From contig NZ_CP065053.1 of the NCBI RefSeq assembly GCF_015689335.1, positions 62,001-126,000 of the forward strand: a stretch of DNA of 64,000 bases. The letters are read 5' to 3'. Numbering within the stretch: the first letter of the stretch is position 1; each line of letters begins with the position of its first letter. The position numbers and the translations under genes were made by a program. A model generated the notes under the pieces. That model worked only from the letters and a program-made list of their open reading frames with translations, was not told where the DNA came from and did no database searches. Shown piece after piece: positions 52,868-60,600 of this stretch. Source of the stretch: Massilia antarctica. Lineage in GTDB: Bacteria > Pseudomonadota > Gammaproteobacteria > Burkholderiales > Burkholderiaceae_D.

Positions 52868-53006
52868 AGGATCTCCGGTAGATGGTCACACTTGCTGGCG
52901 TGGCGATTGCCAGGCGGGAGCAGCATCGGCATTATGCAAACGCCAACCTTCAGGCTTCCCAAAGACGGGCGATGCGGCCTTTGGCTGGCGTTAAGAATCG
53001 GCTCGG

Positions 53007-53012
53007 TATAAT
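53007..53012 (+). promoter_or_regulatory. TATAAT -10 box of the response-regulator gene, leaderless arrangement
   Basis: A perfect TATAAT ends 6 nt before the ATG at 53019, placing the expected transcription start at the start codon. TTGGCT at 52981 is spaced 20 bp; regulated activation may replace a -35. Confidence 0.5.
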
Positions 53013-53018
53013 CGGGCG

Positions 53019-53675
53019 ATGCACCTACTACTCATTGAAGATGATCTGGATTTCGGACGCGCCTTGCAAGGAGCGCTGAAGGCCGAAGGCATCAGCAGCG
53101 AATGGCTGCGCCGCGCCGGCGACGCGCCCCAGGGTTTTCATGACACGCCATTCGACTGCGTGTTGCTCGACCTGTCGCTGCCCGATGGCTGCGGTTTCGA
53201 CTTGCTGGCGCGCTGGCGCAGGACCGCCAGCGCGGTGCCAGTGATCGTGATGACGGCGCGCTCCGGGCTCGCAGACCGCCTCAAGGGCCTGGACGGCGGC
53301 GCCGACGATTTTATCGTCAAGCCCTTCGCGACCGAGGAACTGATCTCCCGCATCCGCGCGGTATTGCGGCGCTATGCGCGCCAGGCCAGCGAGCAATGGG
53401 TGATCGGCCCATTGACGATCGAGCCGCGCCGTTATCTGGCCCGGCTCGGCGCCGAAACGCTCAAGTTGTCGCCGCGCGAATTCCAGCTCTTGCTCGAACT
53501 GGCGCGCGAACCAGGCGTGGTGGTCGCCAAGGGCGCCCTGTCGCAGCGACTCGATCCGCTCGGCGAGCCAGTCGATTTCGCCACGATCGAAGTCCATGTC
53601 TCCAACTTGCGCCGCAAGATCGGGGCCGAGCGCATTCACACCGCGCGCGGCATCGGCTACGTGCTGGTGCCATGA
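53019..53675 (+). CDS. OmpR/QseB-family response regulator
   Basis: 218 residues. Receiver: LLLIEDDLDFGRAL, Asp ~51 in CVLLDLSLPDGCG, Lys in DDFIVKPFATEEL. Winged-helix output: SPREFQLLLELAREPG and EVHVSNLRRKIGAERIHT. The gene overlaps the kinase gene by 4 bp (ATGA). The start lies directly at a TATAAT-driven transcription start. Confidence 0.94.
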   Translation: MHLLLIEDDLDFGRALQGALKAEGISSEWLRRAGDAPQGFHDTPFDCVLLDLSLPDGCGFDLLARWRRTASAVPVIVMTARSGLADRLKGLDGGADDFIVKPFATEELISRIRAVLRRYARQASEQWVIGPLTIEPRRYLARLGAETLKLSPREFQLLLELAREPGVVVAKGALSQRLDPLGEPVDFATIEVHVSNLRRKIGAERIHTARGIGYVLVP

Positions 53676-55033
53676 GACGATGGTGGCGTCCAAGCCTGGT
53701 GCGGCGCGTGCTCGCCGCCCTGGCAATGGCGTTTCTTCTGGTGTGGTGCATGCTGCTGGCGTACGAATACGTCCAGTTCGGACAGGAAGTGGAGCAGCAT
53801 TCCGGCGTGCAAAAAATCGGTGCCGCCTTGTACGCGGCGCTCGTCAAACTGGACAAGCCTGAGCAGGTAAAAACAGCCTTCGCCACCACCGCGATATGGC
53901 TCAACATGGTGCGGCGCGAGGCGAACCAGTTGCCCGACGATCTGGTGTTCGAGCTATGGGACCGCGAGGGCCGCCTGGTCTATTCGTCGAGCGCGGCGGC
54001 CAGTCGTGCCCTGGCACGCCTGGCGCCGGCGGCCGGCGGCGGGACCGGCAGCGCCGCTTACTGGATGTATCAGCGCAGCGCGCCCGATTGGTCGCTGCGC
54101 ATCGCCGAACCCAAACCGGCACGCTCGGCCACCCTGGGCGGCCTGGGACGCGGACTGATTCCCTATCTGCTCATTTCCCTGCCCTGCGTCGTGCTGCCCT
54201 TGTGGCTCGCCGTGCATCAGGGATTGCGGCCCTTGCGGCTGCTGGCCGAACGCATCGCGGCCCGCCAGCGCGACGACCTGTCGCCGATCGGGATGGATCC
54301 GAAATACAGTGAATTGCGCCCGCTGGTGGCGGCATTCGAGGAACTGCTCGCCAGGTTGCGCAGCAAGGCGCAGCGCGAACGCGCGTTTATTCAAGATGCG
54401 GCGCACGAATTGCGCACGCCGATGGCGGTGATCTCGACGCAAGCGCATGTCATTGGGCGGGCGGCCGATGCGGCCGAACGCCAGCGGGCGCAAGACCATC
54501 TCAATCTGGCGATTGCGCGCGCCTCGCACCTGACCCGCCAGCTGCTTGAGCTCGCAACCTTGGACGAGATGGAGCCAAGCACCTTCGAGACCGTCGATGT
54601 CGCCGATGTCGTGCGTCGGTTGCTGGCGCAGCAAATGCCCGCCGTCCTGGCGCGCCGCATGGACCTGGAGCTCGACGCACCCGACACATTGAACTGGTCG
54701 GTGGAAGTGGCCGCTTTTCAATCGATCGTCACGAACTTGCTCGACAACAGCCTGCGCTATGTCCCGCCGGGCGGCTGCGTGCTGGTCTGCCTGCGCGGCG
54801 ATGACACGGCGCTGACATTGTCGTTCGCCGACGACGGCCCCGGCATCCCGGACGACCAGCGCGGGCACATTTTCGAGCGCTTCCGCCGGGGCCGCGGGCA
54901 CGAGACTCCCGGTTCGGGCCTGGGCCTGGCGATCGTCAGGCAAGCGGCCGCGCGAGCGGGCGGCGGCGTGCGCATCGTGCCTGGCCTGCATGGCAGGGGA
55001 TGCGGTTTCGAGGTGCGCTTGCGGCCTGGCTAA
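53672..55033 (+). CDS. Sensor histidine kinase
   Basis: 453 residues. Two membrane helices (~10-28 RRVLAALAMAFLLVWCMLLA and ~157-180 LIPYLLISLPCVVLPLWLAV) bracket a periplasmic sensor; HAMP follows. HisKA has AHELRTPM, and the HATPase has NLLDNSLRYVPPGG, ADDGPGIP and GSGLGLAIV. Partner of the regulator just upstream. Located between the lipase and the second PEP-CTERM cassette, so those are plausible targets. Confidence 0.93.
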   Translation: MRRWWRPSLVRRVLAALAMAFLLVWCMLLAYEYVQFGQEVEQHSGVQKIGAALYAALVKLDKPEQVKTAFATTAIWLNMVRREANQLPDDLVFELWDREGRLVYSSSAAASRALARLAPAAGGGTGSAAYWMYQRSAPDWSLRIAEPKPARSATLGGLGRGLIPYLLISLPCVVLPLWLAVHQGLRPLRLLAERIAARQRDDLSPIGMDPKYSELRPLVAAFEELLARLRSKAQRERAFIQDAAHELRTPMAVISTQAHVIGRAADAAERQRAQDHLNLAIARASHLTRQLLELATLDEMEPSTFETVDVADVVRRLLAQQMPAVLARRMDLELDAPDTLNWSVEVAAFQSIVTNLLDNSLRYVPPGGCVLVCLRGDDTALTLSFADDGPGIPDDQRGHIFERFRRGRGHETPGSGLGLAIVRQAAARAGGGVRIVPGLHGRGCGFEVRLRPG

Positions 55034-55222
55034 GCTCATGCTGCACATGGGTAGCATCGCCATGCGTCCGCATGGGCCGCGATGGGCAAAGCCGCAGCGC
55101 GCCATCGATGCCCTGTTTGCGCAGCACAGCAGCGGTGCTTGCGCTGGGCCGCGAAGTGACATTCGGAACAGTTTATTGCTTTATATAGCACATTGACTGA
55201 ATGTCATGTATTCTGGTTAATA

Positions 55223-55243
55223 GTCTGTCGATAAGTGACAGTC
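55223..55243 (+). promoter_or_regulatory. Leader hairpin of cassette gene A2
   Basis: GTCTGTC (55223-55229), loop GATAAGT, GACAGTC (55237-55243): 6 of 7 pairs. It occupies the same place as the A1 hairpin; the conserved ATGTATTCT (55206) is again 56 nt before the start codon. Confidence 0.6.
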
Positions 55244-55261
55244 AACTTTCCAAAGGCAACT

Positions 55262-56026
55262 ATGTACGCGCACCTCAACAAACTCTCTCTCTGCGCACTG
55301 GCAGGGCTGGCCGCCGCGTGGGCGCCCGCCCAGGCAGCGACGGGCACGGCCAGAGCCAGCATCGAGCACTTCCAATACCAGCTGGTCGACCTCGACCTGA
55401 CCGATGGCGTTACCCCATCCATCATCTTCACCGACGAGCGCTGGTTGAGCGAGACGTACGGGGCGGACCAGCAGCAAAAACTCACTGCGCCAGGGACGAC
55501 CTCGATCGTGACCGCCATCGGCACTTCCGCCACCACGCTCTCGCACAACACCATCTCGTCCACGGCAAGCGTCCATTTTCCCGTTCCCGCCGGTAGTGCC
55601 GACCAAGATTACTGGAACCGTAATGTTCATTCCGCCTCCTTCACCCTCAGCCCCAATACCCAGCTCATTTTTACTGGCGCGGGTACGCTGTCGCAACAGC
55701 TCGTGCAGGACTTTGAGTGGACGTCGAGCCATATCGAAATCCAAGGCACGCTGGGGGGCGACTCTGGCTTGATCAATACATTCGACAAGTCCTACCTGAG
55801 CAACCGAGGGTCCGCCAACATCAACCTGTACGGGATGCTGATGTCGGATGCACAAGCACGCCAGGGTCAATTTTCCGTGGAGACCAGCGTGGTTCTTTCC
55901 GGGCCATTCACGCCGATTCCCTCCGTTCCAGAACCGTCGACCTGCGCCATGCTGCTGGCCGGAACATTCTTAATGGGCGCAGCAGCGCGCCGTCGGCACC
56001 GGGCAGCCGCCCGTCAAGCGGCATGA
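55262..56026 (+). CDS. PEP-CTERM surface protein, cassette type A, copy 2
   Basis: 254 residues, homologous to A1 throughout. Signal peptide (SLCALAGLAAAWAPAQAATG), core with YQLVDLDLTDGVTPSIIF and FTLSPNTQLIFTGAG, and the tail PSVPEPSTCAMLLAGTFLMG plus RRRHR. The ATG at 55262 is chosen for its AAAGG ribosome site; an upstream in-frame start at 55235 falls inside the leader hairpin. B2 follows after 71 nt. Confidence 0.88.
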   Translation: MYAHLNKLSLCALAGLAAAWAPAQAATGTARASIEHFQYQLVDLDLTDGVTPSIIFTDERWLSETYGADQQQKLTAPGTTSIVTAIGTSATTLSHNTISSTASVHFPVPAGSADQDYWNRNVHSASFTLSPNTQLIFTGAGTLSQQLVQDFEWTSSHIEIQGTLGGDSGLINTFDKSYLSNRGSANINLYGMLMSDAQARQGQFSVETSVVLSGPFTPIPSVPEPSTCAMLLAGTFLMGAAARRRHRAAARQAA

Positions 56027-56097
56027 ACGCCGCCTCCCTTGCGCATCCCCGTCCGCTCGGCACGAGCGCGAATCATCATCCTGATCGAAAGTCCACC

Positions 56098-56853
56098 ATG
56101 CTGGTCCACCCATTGAAGATCGTCGCCGGCCTGTTTGCGGCCGGCATGTTGGCCTGCGCTCCGGCCCATGCGGCTCATGCCAAGGCAACCGCTAGCCTGA
56201 ACAATATCCAGTTCTACCTGACCGACCTCGACCTGACAGACAATATCAGCCCGAGCATTACTTTCAGCGCCAAGGATGCCGGCGGTTCCTTCTTCTTTTC
56301 GTCCGGCGAACCAAGCCCCGTCGACTTCTTGCAGGGCTACGGGGCAATCAGCCGTATTGTCCCGAATGGCGGTGTCAGCGTGAGCAATACACCGGCCAGC
56401 ATGTACGCCGAAGCGCACGCGGCCACGGTGCCGGCCATCCTTGGGGTCGGTTCCTCGGCATACCAGTTCTCGCGCTTTATCCTGTCGCCATCGACCCGGC
56501 TAACGTTCTCGGCACAGGCCGACGCCTTCATTGACAAAGACGGGATCGAGAAGGCAGTGTCGAGTGCCGGTATCAACGGCGATTTCTCTACCTCCATCAA
56601 TGGGGTGGCGGGTAGCGAAGTGTTTTCCATGAAGCTGATCAGCACGCAGGGACAGCACAGCCAACTGCTGCAAGGCTCGTTCGATACGGGGGCGGCCATC
56701 GGCACCGGCAGGCTGTATGCCTCGGCCTCCGTCGCGTTGTCCCAGTATATCGTCGAGCCACCTTCGCCCGTACCTGAACCGGCCACGTATGCCATGCTGG
56801 CAGCCGGCCTGCTGGTGATCGGCGCGGCGCGCAGGAAAGCGCGCAAGGCTTGA
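56098..56853 (+). CDS. PEP-CTERM surface protein, cassette type B, copy 2
   Basis: 251 residues. Signal peptide (IVAGLFAAGMLACAPAHAAH), core FYLTDLDLTDNISPSITF and FILSPSTRLTFSAQADAF, tail SPVPEPATYAMLAAGLLVIG plus ARRKARK. The first ~40 residues are nearly identical to B1 (VHPLKIVAGLFAAG against AHPLKIVAGLFAAG), while the middle differs, as expected for surface-exposed loops. Confidence 0.88.
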   Translation: MLVHPLKIVAGLFAAGMLACAPAHAAHAKATASLNNIQFYLTDLDLTDNISPSITFSAKDAGGSFFFSSGEPSPVDFLQGYGAISRIVPNGGVSVSNTPASMYAEAHAATVPAILGVGSSAYQFSRFILSPSTRLTFSAQADAFIDKDGIEKAVSSAGINGDFSTSINGVAGSEVFSMKLISTQGQHSQLLQGSFDTGAAIGTGRLYASASVALSQYIVEPPSPVPEPATYAMLAAGLLVIGAARRKARKA

Positions 56854-56889
56854 TGTAGCAAGTTGCCGGGGCAGGCGCCAGCGCCTGCC

Positions 56890-57600
56890 TCAGCGTGGGG
56901 CCGGCTCCACCACCCCCAGGATCGGTCCCAGCGGCGGGCCGGAATCGGCGCGCCCCAATTCGGTCGAGAACAGGCTCGAAATCGAACCGTCCAGGTACAG
57001 GGCGTTCTTGCAGTGCAGGCTATCGCGGAAGTAGGTGGCGAATTCATGAAAGGTGACCGGCTCGTTGCTGATCACGAAAATCGCCTTGCCATCGACCACG
57101 CCGACCCCATTGCGCACGTGGCGCGAGCTGGACCCGGGATCGAAGCGCGGATGGATTTTGCCGTCAATTACCAGCATGGGACCGGACTGGGTCGCCAGCC
57201 GCACGCCAGCGCCGTGCACCGCGTAACCCGAGGACTCGACCACCGCCGGCCCCGCCTTGCCCAGCAAGAAAACCCCATTCGGCTTGAGGAAAAAATTGCC
57301 GGCGCCATCAGCCAGATTCAGCGGCGCCAGCTCCTTGCCATTTTCCACATATAAGCCGACCGGCGCGAAATCCGCATGGTACATGCCGGCGTTGACGGCA
57401 AACACCAGGCGCTGCTTGCGCCCCTGCAGCCACTCCTGCAGGCGGGCGAAGCCCTTGAAGGGCTGGCCCGCCTCGTCGCCCAGAAACAGGCGCAAGTCCT
57501 GGCGAGCGGAATCGACCGTCACCACCGTGAAGCGGGCATCGGCCGCCTGGCACAACTGGGCACAAAGGCAGACGAACAGGGAGAACAGGAGTTTTTTCAT
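56890..57600 (-). CDS. Phosphodiester-glycosidase-like secreted protein
   Basis: 236 residues with a signal peptide (LLFSLFVCLCAQLCQAAD). Fits the NAGPA/phosphodiester glycosidase family: FAVNAGMYHADFAPVGLYVE, RNGVGVVDGKAIFVIS, ALYLDGSISSLF (the family's conserved Asp-Gly-Gly-like turn) and PPLGPILGVV. Family members act on GlcNAc-1-phosphodiesters or related glycan links. Its end is duplicated at 51180-51233. It ends 37 bp from convergent B2 and lies 49 nt downstream of the RTX gene. Confidence 0.85.
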   Translation of the reverse strand: MKKLLFSLFVCLCAQLCQAADARFTVVTVDSARQDLRLFLGDEAGQPFKGFARLQEWLQGRKQRLVFAVNAGMYHADFAPVGLYVENGKELAPLNLADGAGNFFLKPNGVFLLGKAGPAVVESSGYAVHGAGVRLATQSGPMLVIDGKIHPRFDPGSSSRHVRNGVGVVDGKAIFVISNEPVTFHEFATYFRDSLHCKNALYLDGSISSLFSTELGRADSGPPLGPILGVVEPAPR

Positions 57601-57649
57601 GGCTCCAGTGTAACGCTTCTCCCCGTCCGATGCTGCTTAACGATGCTGC

Positions 57650-60600
57650 TTAATACAGCATCGGCGAACCGTCGGCCAGCGCAGCGGAGGCCAGCAAGGT
57701 TTGCATGCCAGTGGCAAAGTTCGCGCTGCCGATAATGGTCAGCGCCGCGTTCATGCCCACCGCCGACAGGTCGCCATCGACCGCATAGTGGTAAGCCAGG
57801 TCGCCGCCGATGGCCGCGCTGTCGCTGCCGCCGCGCGAAAACGCCACCAGGGATTGCGCCATGTTCCAGCTGGTCAGGGCCGGGTTGGCGAGGCGCGCCT
57901 GATTGAACTGGCCGACCAGGCCGGCAAAGTCGAACAGCTCGACCTTGTTGTCATTGATGATGCTGGCCGAACCGGGCTGGTAATCGGCCCCGCCCACGGT
58001 GACCACCTGCAAGGTCGACACGCCGCCGCCGCCGCTGCCGTACCAGTTCTTGAAGGTGATCTGGTCGCCCGCGCCCGTCATCAGGATCAGCTCGGCGCCA
58101 ACCTTTTTCAGGGCCAGGTCGGCGAACACGATGCCGTGGCCCAGCGAGACCGTGTCGTTGTTGCCGCCGAAGGCCGTCAGCACGTCCTGGCCATCGCCGC
58201 GGTTGAACGCAACGATATCCACGCCGCCTTGCACGTTGACATTGTCGTTGCCCACGCCACCGATGAACAGCTCGTTGGCGGCGCCGCCGGTCAGCGCATC
58301 GGCACCGCTGCCGCCACTGAACAGGTTAGCCTCGGCCGAGTTGTCGGACAGCGCATCGTTACCGGCGCCGCCGAACAGCAAGTCATAGCCGGCCAGCCCG
58401 TTCAGGACGTTCGCCACGCTATTGCCCTGGATCAGGTTATTGCCGCTATTGCCGCTGCCGTTGACGGCCAGGGTGCCGGTCAAGGTCAGCACTTCGACGT
58501 TGGCGGACAGGGTCCTGTTCACCGAACTGAACAGATGATCCAGGCCGCCATTCGCGTATTCGGTCACGACGTCGCTGGTACTGTCGACGTAATAACTGTC
58601 GTCGCCGCCGTTGCCGATCATGACGTCGCCGCCGGCGCCGCCATTGAGCACGTTGGCGCCGGCGTTCCCCGTCAGCGTGTTGTTGATCGTGTTGCCGGTG
58701 GCATTGATGGCGGCGCCGCCGGTCAGGGTCAGGTGTTCGACATTCACGGGCAAGCTGTAGCTCACGCTGCTGTAGACGGTATCGGTGCCGGCGCCGGCGC
58801 TTTCGGTCACCACGTCGCCCGCATGATCGACCACGTAGCTGTCGTTGCCCGCGCCGCCGACCAAGGTGTCGGCGCCCAGGCCGCCGTCGAGCCTGTCGTC
58901 ACCGCCCAGGCCGTACAAGGTGTCGTTGTTCGACTTGCCGGTGAGGATGTCGGCAGCGGCCGTGCCGGTCAGGGTCACCATGGCGGTCTGGTTGACCGTC
59001 AGCGCGAAGCTGGCCGTCGCCGCCAGGCCGCCCGTGTCGGTGTAGCGCACGATGACGTCGCTGGTGCCGGCGTCGCTCATGGCCGGGGTACCGCTGAAAC
59101 TGTGCGTGGCCGGATTGAAGGCCAGCCAGAGCGGCAGGTTGGCGGCGCTGTAGACACCGCTGTCACCCGCATCCGGATCGTTGAAGGTTGCCTCCGGCAC
59201 GGTGAAGCTGAAGGCCGTATTGTCGAGCAGGGCCTTGGCCGCGAGCGGCGTGGCCAGGAGCGGCGCGCGGTTGGTGTTGGCCACGTTCACGCTGAACGGG
59301 CTGCTCACCGACAGGCCGGCCTTGTCGGTCGCCACGGCGGCCAACGCGTACACGCCGCTGTCGCTGTAGCCGGCGGTGCCGGACAGGGTGCCGCTGGCGG
59401 CGTCGAAGGCCATCCAGGCCGGCAGCGCGCTGCCGTCGGCGCGCGTGACGGCAATGGTGAGCGCATCGCCCGGATTGGCATCCTGGAAGGTCGGTGCGGC
59501 GGCGCTGAAGCTGGCCCCCTCGGCCAGGTTCACGCCGGCGCTGGCGCTGGCGACGGTCGGCGCCACGTTGACGTCGGCAACCGTGAGACGGAAGCTGTCG
59601 GCCGCCATCAGTGCGCCGCTGTCGGTGGCGAGCACGCGCACGTCGATCGCGCCGCTGTCGGCGTGGTCCGGGGTGCCGCTGAAGGTGGCGCTGGCGGCGT
59701 CGAAATGCAGCCATTGCGGCAGGACCGCGCCGTTGGCCAGGATGGCCGTCAGCGCCAGCGTATCGCCCTGATCGGGGTCGGCGAAGGTGGCGGTCGGGAT
59801 GGCCAGCGCGAAGGCCGTGCCGGCGCTCGCGTCCGCATCCGCAAGCGCTTTGACCAACACAGGGGCGCGATCGACGTCGGTCACGATCAGCTTGAAGCTG
59901 CTGCTCACCGACAGGCCGCCCTTGTCGGTGGCCGTGACCCGGATGCCGTAGGTGCCGGCGCTATCGTAGCCGGTGCTGCCCTTGATGCCTTCCTGAGGAA
60001 GGTCACGCTCGATCCACGACGGCAGCGCGCTGCCGTCGGCGCTGGTGACGGCGATGCTCAGCACATCGCCGGCATTGGCATCCTCGAACACCGGCAGGCG
60101 CTTGTAAAAGACCGATCCTTCCTTGAGCGTGAAATCGTCCGCGTTCCAGCGTACCGTGGGCGCCACGTTGGGCACGGCCACCGTCATGCGGAAGGTGTCG
60201 GTGGCCGACAGCGCCGTGCGGTCGGTGGCGGTGACGAGCACCTCGAAGCTGCCGCTGTCGGTACCGGCCGGGGTGCCGCTGAAGGTGGCGCTGGCCGCAT
60301 CGAAATGCAGCCAGGACGGCAAGGCGCCGCCTCCCACGCGCGCGGCCTGGTAGGTCAGCACGTCGCCCGCGTCGGCATCGGTGAAGATGCCCGGCTTGAC
60401 CTGCATCGTGAACGGGGTGCCGGCGCTGGCGTCGGCATCGTTCAAGGGGGTTTGCAGCACCGGCGCATGCGCGCTCAGCTGGCCGATGGTGGTGGAAGTG
60501 CCGTCGGCAAAGTCGATGCGGCTGAAACCGGCGCCGCCGTTGAACAGCTTGATCTGGCCGGTCGCGCCGTAATAGATGTGCTGCTCGCTGCCCGCCGCGA

